From NCBI GenBank assembly GCA_963575745.1, contig CAUYUJ010016366.1, positions 16,001 through 80,000 on the forward strand: a stretch of 64,000 bases of DNA, in the 5' to 3' direction. Shown in pieces: positions 50,918 through 60,019 of the stretch (positions are counted from its first letter, which is position 1; the number at the start of each line of letters is the position of its first letter). The notes beneath the pieces were generated by a model. The model was not told where the DNA came from and searched no databases. It worked only from the letters and a program-made list of their open reading frames with translations. The position numbers and the translations under genes are program-made. The DNA is from Prorocentrum cordatum (Eukaryota; Sar; Dinophyceae; Prorocentrales; Prorocentraceae).

Positions 50918-53830
50918 CTAGAGCTTGGTGAGGCTGATTCCCCCTCGTCTCCGCGGTGCGTAGTCGCCGAACTGCCTCGAGCCGCCCAGCTTGCATGTCA
51001 CTCCTCCCGCTCTGCGCACGGCTGTCACCCGTGCCTTCTTCTCTGCAAACGTCGGCTCCCGCTTATTGATGGCGGCCACTCTACTCCGTCTGCATGCTGT
51101 TGCAGTCCCTCCCAGGTGCTTCTCGTGCTTGACTACTCCCGCGCTGAGGTACCTGGTCTTCTTGTTGTTGCGGTCTCTCCCCGCAGCGGAGGAGGCCAGG
51201 GTGACCGTCTTCGCCTCCGTGCCGCTTGAGACCGCCCTGTCCACGGCCGTCACGATCCTGGAGCTCACGGCGGCGATGGGCTGCGGGTGGTCCTCGCCGA
51301 CGTGCTCGTGCCTGCCGTACGTGGCTGCGGCGCGGTCCCCGACGTGGTGGGGCGCGTTCGCCCGGCAATCCTGGTGCGCCAGCCTGTCCAGCTCGAGGAT
51401 GATGACCGCCTGGCGACCGAACGGTATGTGCCAGCTGTCCGCCTCGATGCCCCGCTGCCCAGCCTTGCCCTCGGCGTAGCCCCGGTCCAGGACGCCGTGC
51501 CGCCCTATGCTGTACATCTTGCGGTCCGTCCGCATGATGCTTGAGTTGTCGCCTCGTCGCTGCGACGCCCCCCATGCCCTCCGCTGAGTAACCCACTCGA
51601 AGCACTTGATCAGGCCGAAGTAGGTCCCCTCGTGGCGGTGCCCGTCGGCCCGCGCAGCCTCGCAGTGGAGGGCCTGTGGTTGGGCCGCGCGTTCCCGCGA
51701 TCTCCCTCGGCTTGCCCAGTCATGGGCTCGCTTGTTAGCCGCCCCCCAACGCCTCGCGTAGGGCATGCGGTTGGTCTCCCACATGTCCACGCTGGTCACG
51801 CTGTCCACGTGGCGCAAGCCTCTCTGAGCGATGTGCTCGGCGTCGATCCAGGCTGCTGTGATCGCCACCCTGCCCCAATCGATGTCCGCGCGTCGCCCCC
51901 GCCCCGTCGGTCGGCGGCGCTCTCTCGCCGCTTTCGCCCCGACCAACGGGCAGTCCTGCGAGGCCGTGAGGCCGAGGACAGCGGGGGTCCGCCGAGGAGT
52001 ATTCTCTGGGAGGCTCGTGCTGCCCCCCTCGACTCGGCATCCTGTGTAGCTTAACTCGTCCAGGTTGTCGGAGTTCTCCTGCTCGTCCATGGCGTCTACG
52101 TTGCCCCCCTCCTGATTTGGCATCGCCCGCCATGCTAGGTAGTCCCGCTCGAGGAGCGGCTCGATGATGTCGTTCCCAAGGATACCCTTGGCATTGTTCT
52201 GGGCGCAAGCCAGGTGGCTCTTGCCCTCTTGCCCGTCCTGGCCGACGTAGTTGAGGTACTTCCTGGAGTGCTCCTCGTACGTGTTGCCCATGATGAAGTG
52301 GTCGCGGCACCGTGCCTCCCCCAATGTGGCGCACGAGCCGCGCGGAGTGTCGAACACGATGACCCATTCCATCTTGTTGTTCACCCCGGTGTGCTGTAGC
52401 CCAGCTGGGTCCATGTCGGCGTCGTCGCCCTGGATCCAGTACTTCCCCGCCCTTGCGGCGGCCGTGGTGGAGTTCCGCGGGGCGCCCTCGCTATCCCAGA
52501 GGTGCGCCGTGCCTGCATTGGCCCCCTCCTTGCCGACAGTCTTCATCCTGCCCTTCGCCAGGCCGCCCTTGGACTCGCAGGGCGTGTCGTCCCTCGTGCC
52601 GGGCCCCATGACGTAGCTCATGTTGTTTGGCCGCACGGTTGCCAGGAGCAGCTGCGCTCTCCAGCCCCCCCGCGCGGCACGGACGCTCGGCACGTTGCCC
52701 AGCCTCCAGCCCTCCTTCTGCATCCGTTGGTTGACGCAGGAGATGCTGCACTCGTTGGCCTGCAGCTCCTTCGCCATGCCCGCGCGGTACTTGTGCATGT
52801 ACCTGGTGGCCCGCATGGCGCGCCCCGGCGTGCCAGTGGGGTTCGCGCTGATGGTGCTGAGCCCCTGCCCTCGCCCTTTGCCAGGGTGACGGCGGGGCCG
52901 TCCAAATACTCTTGCTGATGGTGATGCCAGCCAGCAGAGGAAGAAGATGAGGCCTGTGGCGCTCGATCTGCTCGGCCGTACAGCCCGCCTCGTGCATGAT
53001 CTTGGTGATCTGTGCCTGGTCGGCGTTCTGGGGGAACGAGACCAGCTCCTGCTTGATCTCCTCTTCGGTTCTGCGCTTGTTCCTCTGCTGCTTGTCCTGG
53101 GCGGCCTCGCGGGCTGCGTCGGCCTCCCTCTTGGCGGCTGCTGCCGCTGCTGCCGCGGCAGCCCGCACCTCCTCGACGGTGCGCTGCTGCTGCGCGTGCT
53201 TGAGGGCTTCGGCGATCTTGGTGTCGGTCTCCTGCTCGCGCAGGCACTTCTTCGCTTGCTCCAGGAAGGACACTGCCGCTCCCCAACCCTTGCCCGCCTT
53301 GGGCACGCTGAGCTCCTCGATGCGGGCTCTCTGCTTCTGCAGCTTCTCATCTTGTCTGGCCAGGAGTGCTTTCTCTTTCTCAAGCTCATCTTGGGCCTCC
53401 TTGATTTCCTCCTCCAGCTTCCCGACGCGCTCCTGAGTGCGCTCCCGCTGTGCTGCGTTTTGTTCCTCTCTCGTACGAGCTTGCGCTCCGAGAAACAGCG
53501 AGGGATGTCGCTGCCGTTGTCGACAGCTGCCTGCAACTCATCAACCTCCTTCTGTACGATGTCGATGTTGCCCTGGACGTGCTTTGCCAAGTCTGGGCCC
53601 GCCGCATGCTTCCGAAGTTCTGCCAGGTGCACCCGTAACTTCTTGAGCTTCGCTTTGGTGGCGTCGTCGGCGTCAGCATCATCCTGGGTGCTGGTCGCAC
53701 CGTGGTTCGTGGTCTTCGCGGAGTCTCGAACCTTCCAGCACTTCCAGCAGAAGTCGTAGCCTGCCCCGTCCCGGGCTTTGCAACCGCTGCAAGCCCAGCC
53801 TCCATCCCGCGACTTGGATCGCGGGGCCAT
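50918..53830 (-). pseudogene. Dead non-LTR retroelement polyprotein: zinc finger, coiled coil, endonuclease, reverse transcriptase
   Basis: Read on the minus strand from MAPRSKSRDGG at 53830. Residues 12-31 are a RanBP2-type zinc finger (WACSGC, ten residues, CWKC). A coiled coil follows (KLKKLRVHLAELRKHAAG, 61-78). Near residue 123 (~53465) the sense shifts frame: ERTQERVGKLEEEIKEAQ and IEELSVPKAGKGWGAAVSFL continue the coiled coil in another frame to ~52890, where it returns. Residues ~330-530 are an EEP endonuclease (MQKEGWRLGNVPSVRAARGG; YWIQGDDADMDPAGLQHTG, where GDxN is expected; CRDHFIMG). Residues ~690-945 are the reverse transcriptase: WGAANKRAHDWASRGRS, motif A FGLIKCFEWV (738) with Gly for the catalytic Asp, GQRGIEADSW (791, motif B), HHVGDRAAATYG (828, motif C region, VGD for VDD), KHLGGTATACRRSRVA. 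Two frameshifts, both catalytic substitutions and the terminal TAG mean it is inactive. Confidence 0.8.
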
Positions 53831-54039
53831 AAATCAGCTCGAGAGCGCAGTGCCACTTTGAAGTTGGCGCTCCCTAGCACCGTCCCGCCTCTCTGCAGGC
53901 ACAAAGGCGGCTCGGCGCAAAATGGCTGGGAAGGACGGGGAGGAGGAGGAGTAGTAGATGGAGGAGGAGAGAGCAAGGGAAGGGAGGCTGTGAAGGAAGG
54001 AGGAGAAGGGAGGTCGAGGAGGGGGCTAGTGGCGGACCT
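53831..54039. other. 5' flank of the minus-strand retroelement; GGA-rich
   Basis: GGAGGAGGAG and AAGGGAGG words at 53935-54025; no gene. Any promoter of the retroelement would lie here but I see none. Confidence 0.4.
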
Positions 54040-54122
54040 TTCCCCGAGGGCTTCGGAGAAGCCCCACCGCCCATCTGAGAGGGCCTTTTCCTTCTCACTT
54101 GCCCCCCCCTGGCTCGCCGCCA
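54040..54122 (+). repeat. Dispersed repeat J, copy 2
   Basis: GAGGGCTTCGGAGAAGCCCC, CATCTGAGAGGGCC and TCCTTCTCACTTGCCCCCCC match 28585-28665. Confidence 0.7.
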
Positions 54123-54286
54123 AGAAGTGCAACTGATCCACGTGCACACGGATGGGCCCAGGCTCGGCGGAGGAGTGACGCCCCCAGCCTGGCCAGGAAG
54201 GCGCATGCATCGGCGTTGGGACTGGGACTGGACTGGCCAAGCTCAGTTCACGAGCTCAGGGGCAACGAGAGGGGAGGGACTGGCGT

Positions 54287-54472
54287 AGAGGAGGATGCAT
54301 CGACCCCCAGTCGCCCATTGATCGCCGATAGGGGCCCGATAGCCCCAACCCGCCCAGGAAGGTGCGGATTCGTTTTTGGGGGCATGCGGCTGATCTATCG
54401 GCGATGTATTGCCGATTCCAGGTCGATGCATCCCCCCCTTATGCCAGTACCCCCCTATCGTTGCCCCTCACG
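54287..54472 (+). repeat. Dispersed repeat H, copy 2
   Basis: TCGCCCATTGATCGCCGATA, GGGGCCCGATAGCCCC, GCCCAGGAAGGTGCGGATTC and TTGCCGATTCCAGGTCGATG match 29205-29395. Confidence 0.8.
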
Positions 54473-54791
54473 AACAGTGAGCATATCCGCGCCTTTGCGG
54501 CGTGGATTCCGGGGCGCGATCCCGTGGGTGTTGGGTCGCATGGATATGTTCCGCTCGGAGCACCCGCGAGCAAAGCGCGGAGGGACCTGGCCCATGAGGC
54601 CATGGATATGAATATGTCTCCCGCGCAGGATCCGTGCACGTGAGTGGGTAGCCGGCGTGCCCCGAAAGGGAGGCTGCGCGACGGACAGGGAGCCCAGAGG
54701 ACACGAAGTGATTCCGAGACCCCTTTGCGGATCTCGGGCCCCCGGGAGGTCCTTTCCCGGGCCCCCGAGGCCATCAGAAGAGTTTGGGCCT
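54473..54791. other. No gene seen
   Basis: Unique sequence between repeats H and G; no motif. Confidence 0.4.
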
Positions 54792-55008
54792 CCATGATGG
54801 GGTCGGAGTAGATGGGGTCGGAGGATCGCGCCGCATCGCCGATTCATCGCCGATGCGGCTCGATGTGGAGCCCGATTTGCTTCACGTCGGCGTCGCCGAT
54901 GCATTGCCGACGTCGCCGACGCACCGGCGATGCATCGCCGATGCTTCGGCGATGCATTGGCGATGCGGCGCGATCCTTCGACCCCATCTGCTCGGACCCC
55001 ATCGCGGA
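54792..55008. mobile_element. Foldback repeat G, copy 2 (full)
   Basis: Arms of ~48 bp: 54792-54840 (CCATGATGGGGTCGGAGTAG, then GGATCGCGCCGCATCGCC) against 54957-55008 (GGCGATGCGGCGCGATCC, then TGCTCGGACCCCATCGCGG). The ~115 bp loop is full of CATCGCCGATGC palindromes. Partial copies are at 7305 and 56846. Confidence 0.85.
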
Positions 55009-55179
55009 GGCCTCCAAAGACTGCTCGGGACGAGACGAGGCCGAGGCCCGGCGGAGAACTCTCCGAGGGGCCCGCGGCTTGGCCGGGGTGGTCATTCCAT
55101 GGGGGGCCCACAGGGAGAGGCAGCCGCAGCACCGGCCTGCGCGCCCGGAGTGGCCCTCTTCGTGGCCCCCGACTGCCGC

Positions 55180-55490
55180 GCACGGTGCCTCTCGGGGGCC
55201 CCCAAGCGGTGAGGTGTCCACACCGTGCGGTGAGTTCCTCCTCCTCCTCCTCCTCCTCCTCCTCCTCCCTCCTCCTCCTCCTCCTCCTCCTCCTCCTCCT
55301 CCTCCTCCTCCTCCTCCTCCCTCCTCCTCCCTCCTCCTCCTCCCCCTCCCTCCTCCTCCTCCGTCGGTGGGGATTCGGGGTAGCCGCACGGGTTTGGGGC
55401 TCGGGCCGTGCTCCTCGGGCGGCGGGGGCCTCCGGGGGGCCCCGAGGGCCGTGCGGTGGCGGGCCGTGCGGTGAGGTCTCGCGGGGAGGG
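55180..55490 (+). repeat. Dispersed repeat F, copy 3, split by a TCC tract
   Basis: CTCGGGGGCCCCCAAGCGG and CACACCGTGCGGTGAGT (to 55235) are followed by ~128 bp of (TCC)n. Then CGGTGGGGATTCGGGGTAGC continues the repeat exactly where copy 2 (30300-30545) runs without a break. Confidence 0.85.
55236..55363. repeat. (TCC)n tract inserted into repeat F
   Basis: TCC triplets with occasional extra C. Its edges coincide with the point at which copies 2 and 3 of repeat F cease to align and resume. Confidence 0.92.
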
Positions 55491-55736
55491 CTCGAGGTCG
55501 CGGCACGTTTGGACGCCCGTATCCACCCGCCCACCAGGCCGAGCGGCGTGTGAGCTTTGACTGTGAGGAGAGCTCTATATTCAGAGGAGGAGGAGGACGA
55601 CGACGAGGAGGAGGAGGAGGAAGAGGAGGAGGAGGATAATAAGGAGATCCGGGCGCTGCATTGTTTCACACGGGGCGCTTTCGCCCCTCCCGTCCTTCGA
55701 TTCTCCGGCACGGACCAGAGAAATACGTGTATTCTC
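55491..55736. repeat. (GGA)/(GAC)n tract and flanks
   Basis: A GGAGGAGGACGACGACGAGG tract at 55583-55640, otherwise unassigned. It also begins with GTGAGGAGAG, not long after the end of repeat F. Confidence 0.8.
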
Positions 55737-55949
55737 TTTGGACGCCCGAAATGGGTACGGAAAGGAGGGGTACAATGCCCAACAGCAGTTCCTGTTCATC
55801 TTGAACAGGACTCGCTGTCGGTGTCGCCGCGGCCTGTGTACGTTTGAGACAGAGGGCCGCCTGCCCACTAGCGGCCGCTGTTGGTTTGGGGCAACATTTG
55901 TTGTTGGGCATTGTACCCATTCTTTCCGTGCCCATTTCGGGCGTCCAAA
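55737..55949. mobile_element. Family M inverted-repeat element, copy 1
   Basis: Arms of ~50 bp: TTTGGACGCCCGAAATGGG, TACGGAAAGG, GTACAATGCCCAACAGCA on the left pair with TGTTGGGCATTGTACCCA, TTCTTTCCGTGCCC and ATTTCGGGCGTCCAAA on the right. The loop holds a smaller palindrome (CCTGTTCATCTTGAACAGG). A degenerate copy in the opposite orientation is at 6132-6337. Confidence 0.88.
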
Positions 55950-56167
55950 GCACGGTCCGTCACCGCACCGCTTCGGGACTCCAAAGCCTAGACTCTCGGG
56001 TCATGAAAAAAAGTACGACGGGAGGTTCTTCGCTGTCTTCGGCCTCCGCCTGGCCTCGGGACGGTAATTAAAACAAGTAGTCGGAGCGGGAAGCCAGTCC
56101 CCGGGAATTGGTCGATGCCTTTGGGGGTCGACGTCATGAAGAGATCATGACGTCCAGGGTCTGGGTA
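55950..56167. other. No gene seen
   Basis: Unassigned; GGGTCATGAAAAAAAGTACG near 55999 resembles the inverted word near 61840-61865 (TCGTGATTTTTTTCATGACC). Confidence 0.45.
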
Positions 56168-56345
56168 GATTCACGTCGTGTCGACTGGCGGCGACCCCGC
56201 CGCCGGCGTTCAACGTTGAACACCGCTGGCGACGCAGAATTGGTCGACGTTGAACGGCCTGACGTTTCGGAAGCGGCCGATCGTTCAAGGTTGAACGATC
56301 CCCGCAGTGTCAGGAGCCAACGCCGCAGTTTGCACGACACGAACC
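56168..56345 (+). mobile_element. Family I inverted-repeat element, copy 2
   Basis: TGTCGACTGGCGGCGACCCC, GTTCAACGTTGAAC, GGTCGACGTTGAACGG, CGTTTCGGAAGCGGCCGATC and GTTCAAGGTTGAACGATCCC follow the order of copy 1; the right end GCACGACACGAACC is present. Confidence 0.8.
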
Positions 56346-56845
56346 TGCCGCGTCAAAGGTCACTCTTACCACAGGGTCACTCCTGCGCGTGGCCGAATTT
56401 TACGTTGGTCCCCGTGCCCCCGACGCTGGCAGGGGGAGGACCGCGGCGCGAGCTCGCCCAAGTTTGGGGATCGGTTCGCGCGGCACTGCCAGCTCGCCGG
56501 ATGCTTTTTCCTGTCCTGCGCGGCGGGGCTGGTGTACAGGCCCCTCCCCGCCGGGCTCCCGCGCGGGGGGGGGCGGTGTACAGGCCGTTCTCGCTGGAAG
56601 TCGTTGCGCTCTTCGGTATGCAGCAGAGCAGGCTTATGACATTCCAACCTGCTTTAGCCTCGATCACCAGAAAGAATTTCGAGCACCAGGAAAATATTGA
56701 GAGTGGAGGGTTTTCACGTGTCGGGCCCCAGGAGACTCGTCTGACACTGTTTCGACACTTTTTCGACGCTTTTCCGGGTGCTCGACATTATTTCTGGGAG
56801 ATGGTCCTCAAGTACGATGGGAGCAACAGAAGAGTAGGCCTCCCA
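56346..56845. other. No gene recognised
   Basis: The 408-codon plus frame across 56108-57334 begins in element I and ends in GGA triplets; the middle (EVVALFGMQQSRLMTFQPAL) has no motif I know. Confidence 0.4.
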
Positions 56846-57150
56846 TCTGGGGTCCAAGCAGATGGGGTCGGAGGATCGCGCCGAGTCGCCGAGGCATCCG
56901 AGAGGCAGCCCGATGTGGAGCCCAGTGGCCTTCACGCCGACGTCTCGCCCGTGCCTCGCCGCTTCGTCGCGAGCATCCGACCCCGCTCAAAGGTCCTGGA
57001 GAGGAGGAGGAGGAGAAGGAGGAGGAGGAGGAGGAGGAGGAGGAGGAGGAGAAGGCAGGAGGTGGAGGAGGTGGAAGAGGAGAAGGAGGAGGAGGAGGAG
57101 GAGGAGGAGGAGCAGGAGGAGCAGGAGGAGGAGGAGGAGGAGGGTCCAAG
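56846..57150. repeat. Foldback repeat G, copy 3 (partial), then (GGA)n
   Basis: GCAGATGGGGTCGGAGGATC with GCGCCGAGTCGCCG and CCCGATGTGGAGCCC match the left half of repeat G. Its right half is replaced by a GGA tract (57000-57150) soon after GAGCATCCGACCCCG. Confidence 0.7.
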
Positions 57151-58034
57151 CGCAGCGCCTGGGGGGTCATCACCAAAACTGGGTCAGGGAGAAGAGGTGG
57201 TCCCAGCGGAATCCCCAGGGTCCGGGCCCAGGCTCCCTCGGGACCTTTGCTCTTCCGCCGTCCGCAGCTCTCGGGCACCCAGGTCCCAAGACCGTTCATC
57301 CTGCTTCAAGGTCCAGCGGCTTCCCAGTCGATAGCCCAGTACTCGGGCGGTGCGAGACCCAGAGTACGCCAGCCGCCTTCCAACTTAGTAGTTCTATCAG
57401 CTTCTTGCGAACGGCCTGTGAGCAAAAGCAGTTCGTCGTTTCCTAGCAGATCTCGCCGTGACCCTCTGTGCTTGCACCGTGCGCTGTCTTTTGAGACTGT
57501 CGACTCTGAGTATTTGGCCCCAAGCATCCGCAGCGAGCTGTTTGGCATCGTTTGCTATGCGAAGGGCGCTGCCAGGCGCAGCGTAACATGCACGGGCTAA
57601 TAAGCGTTGCTACCCTCGTAGAACTCATTTTGCCGCTGAATTCGTTGTTCTGCTTCGAGCAGTTTGTTGAAGCTACATCAGTGTGACGTCGTCTTGGCTG
57701 GACAGGGGCGATTGCCATCACGATGTGATCAAGTTCCTGTGAATTTCCCTCGCAGCGAGTCTAGTGTTTACATGGCTCGCGCAGGAGTCGTCGAACCTTC
57801 CGTGTGCCGCGGGCCAAAGAAAAGTAATGTGCTCGGTTCGCAGGTCCCGCCAGACTTGGTCTCCCGACAGGGGACTGAGAGCACGCCCTCGCCACGAGTG
57901 GCGACCGCGCGCGTCGACTCAGCCGTACGGCAATAGCAACGCAGTTGGGGGCGGGACGTGGATGTTTGGAAGAGCGGTGGGCTTCTAGCGCAAGCTGCAT
58001 GGCGCAGGGTGGGCGGATGTGCAGTGGCCAGATG
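57151..58034. other. No gene recognised
   Basis: Ordinary-looking unique sequence. Short frames on both strands (up to ~117 codons) have no identifiable motif. Confidence 0.4.
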
Positions 58035-58202
58035 TCGGAGAACAAAAACAGAACATTCGCCCGAGCTCCGCGCGGATTTCTTGGATCGTCGCCTGGGCCG
58101 CCTCTGGCACGCAGAGCGCGCCAGAGCAGGGGGATCCAGCGCGGATCCAAGACATCCGCGCGGACCTCCAGAAGTTTGTGTTCATGGCATTGTTTCTTCG
58201 TT
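58035..58202 (+). mobile_element. Family E inverted-repeat element, copy 2
   Basis: The arms 58060-58087 (GAGCTCCGCGCGGATTTCTT then GGATC) and 58144-58170 (GATCCAAGACATCCGCGCGG then ACCTC) match at 23 of 25 positions. The interior has CTGGGCCGCCTCTGGCACGC. The flanks also pair loosely (AACAAAAACAGAAC / GTTCATGGCATTGTTTCTTC). Confidence 0.85.
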
Positions 58203-58417
58203 TAACATGGTGGGGGATTGGACACATTACCCCAAATAGTTTCTGCGGGGCGCTTCTGAGGGGCGGGTGAGCTACAAGGGCACAGGCGGTGCACCAGTGC
58301 TCCGGTGACAGATGTTGTCTTCGCACTTGCCCTCGTAACACCGCTCTTGACCCCTGCCGCCTCCCCCCTGGCTCCTCGGAGCTGGGAGCAGGTAGCGGGT
58401 CTCTCCTGTCCGCCTCC
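58203..58417. other. No gene seen
   Basis: Short unique stretch before the TCC tract. Confidence 0.4.
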
Positions 58418-58577
58418 CTCCTCTTCCTCCTCCTCCTCCTCCTCCTCCTCTTCCTCCTCCTCTCGGTCGGTGCGCCTCCTCTTCCTCCTCCTCCTCCTCC
58501 TCCTCTCCCCATCCTCCTCCTCCTCCTCCTCCTCCTCCTCCTCCTCCTCCTCCTCCTCCTCCTCCTCCTCCTCCTCA
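58418..58577. repeat. (TCC)n tract
   Basis: A long TCC run with a short break at 58460-58485. Confidence 0.95.
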
Positions 58578-58677
58578 GGCAGCGATAGACCCAGGGAGGC
58601 GAGGGGGAGGAGTGGAGAGGACGGGATGGCAGGAGGGGGGAGGCGGGGCGGGGGGGCGTGTGTGAGTGGACGAAAAT

Positions 58678-58818
58678 CGGCGGTATAAAGTACGCTGTTC
58701 CGCCATGGGGGACCCCAAACCCAGGGCGGCTGGAAAGTTTCGCCCCCCCACCTGGTATCAATCCTCCAGCCGCCCTGGGGGCGGGGGTCCCAGATGGCGG
58801 AACAGCTTGTGGTATACA
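58678..58818. mobile_element. Foldback element L, ~45 bp arms
   Basis: The left arm (GCTGTTCCGCCATGGGGGAC, then CAGGGCGGCTGGA) pairs with the right arm (CCAGCCGCCCTGGGGGCGGG, then GATGGCGGAACAGC). Outer GGTATAAAG and TTGTGGTATAC continue the pairing. It is only ~140 bp long and abuts repeat B copy 2. Confidence 0.88.
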
Positions 58819-58967
58819 GGCGGCCCGGATTAGTAGGTCGACCCTGCCAGCTCACCCTTGTGTCCTGTGCCTCGCGACGCGTGCCTTCTTACCCTCCAGT
58901 GGCGATGTGGCCTTCGGTGGGGTCTTGTGTCCTCCCGCGCGTCCTCTCCAGTCAAGTCCGACTGTAG
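58813..58967 (+). repeat. Dispersed repeat B, copy 2
   Basis: TATACAGGCGGCCC, GATTAGTAGGTCGACCCTGC, CACCCTTGTGTCCTGTG, GGGTCTTGTGTCCTC and AAGTCCGACTGTAG follow the order of 5880-6039. The family A target word (GAATACAG) is TATACAG here. Confidence 0.8.
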
Positions 58968-59013
58968 CGATCTTCGCCCGCTCAGTTTGGGAGAGGAGGA
59001 TGTTGGATGACTT

Positions 59014-59138
59014 GGCATCGCTCGGACGTGTGCATTCTTTCTCGGCGAGAAGCATCGAGGACCATCCTGGACCATCGAGCAAAACAAACACGCACGACAT
59101 CGAACAATACACGAGGAAGTGGACGTCCGAGCGACGGC
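59014..59138 (+). mobile_element. Family D inverted-repeat element, copy 4
   Basis: Ends GGCATCGCTCGGACGTGTGC and TGGACGTCCGAGCGACGGC; interior CTCGGCGAGAAGCATCGAGG, ACCATCCTGGACCATCGAGC and ACACGCACGACATC. It follows repeat B by 46 bp, the same order as at 5.9-6.4 kb. Confidence 0.88.
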
Positions 59139-59394
59139 AACGAGGCCGGCGACTCGTGGGCCGCACCCGAGGGCCAGCCGGCATGGACTGCAGAGCCCGC
59201 GGCACCAGCACCGGCACGAGCCGCGGAGGGGCGAAGGGGGAGCCTCGGGACAGGGAGAGGGGGAGGGGGCAAGCTAGGTGCGCTCGCGTCATATCTGACA
59301 TCCTCCACCTCCCTCCCATCCCTTACCATGGCGTAGGTCCCCTCTCTACTCGCACAGTCGGATGTCGAGCAGGGCAAGGATCCCGAAAGGGTAC
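59139..59394. other. No gene seen
   Basis: GC-rich unique stretch with no motif. Confidence 0.4.
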
Positions 59395-59690
59395 GCGATG
59401 CATTGTAGAGCACGGCATGGCATGGCGTAGAAGAGCACCGCAAAGCGTAGTATGTCACAGCATGGCGTGGCGTGGCGTATTGAAGAATTGCAACACAAAG
59501 CTTTGCAACGCAAAGCATGGCATCGCACAGCGGCCCCGAACATAACATTGCATAGCATGGCGTTGAAGATCGAAGCGTAGCATGGCATAGCACGACGTGG
59601 CATTTAAGCACTGCATATCACAGCTTCAGCTGAAGGCATGGCATCGCGCAGCGGAACGCAACCTAGTATTGCATTGCATGCCGTGGCATG
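59395..59690. repeat. Pentanucleotide-phased repeat (GCATG/GCATA)
   Basis: Units such as GCATGGCATG, GCGTAGCATG and GCACAGCATG drift over ~300 bp; compare 37985-38365. Confidence 0.8.
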
Positions 59691-59697
59691 GCACGGG

Positions 59698-59900
59698 AAA
59701 TGACGCCAGCGCTGCAGCGAGAGCACGATTCGGAACGAGCGGAAGCGCGGAAATGAGGCCAGCGCTGCAGCGGGAGCACGATTCGGGACGAGCGGAAGCA
59801 CGGAAATGAGGCCAGCGCTGCAGCGGGAGCACGATTCGGAACGAGCGGGGCCCGAAAATGAGGCCAGCGCCTCAGCGAGAGCAGCATTTTGTGCAGGCGG
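59698..59900 (+). repeat. 53 bp tandem repeat, 3.7 units
   Basis: Each unit is AAATGAGGCCAGCGCTGCAG, CGGGAGCACGATTCGG, AACGAGCGGAAGC(A/G)CGG. Units begin at 59698, 59751, 59804 and 59856. Confidence 0.95.
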
Positions 59901-60019
59901 AAACCCAACTCCGGGGAATCCTGCGTTTAAAAAACAATACGCGGGGGGGGGGAGGGGGGGCAAATATTCCCAAACCGTCATCAGGAGAAGGAGGAGAGTA
60001 GTATTCAGATTGAGTAATT

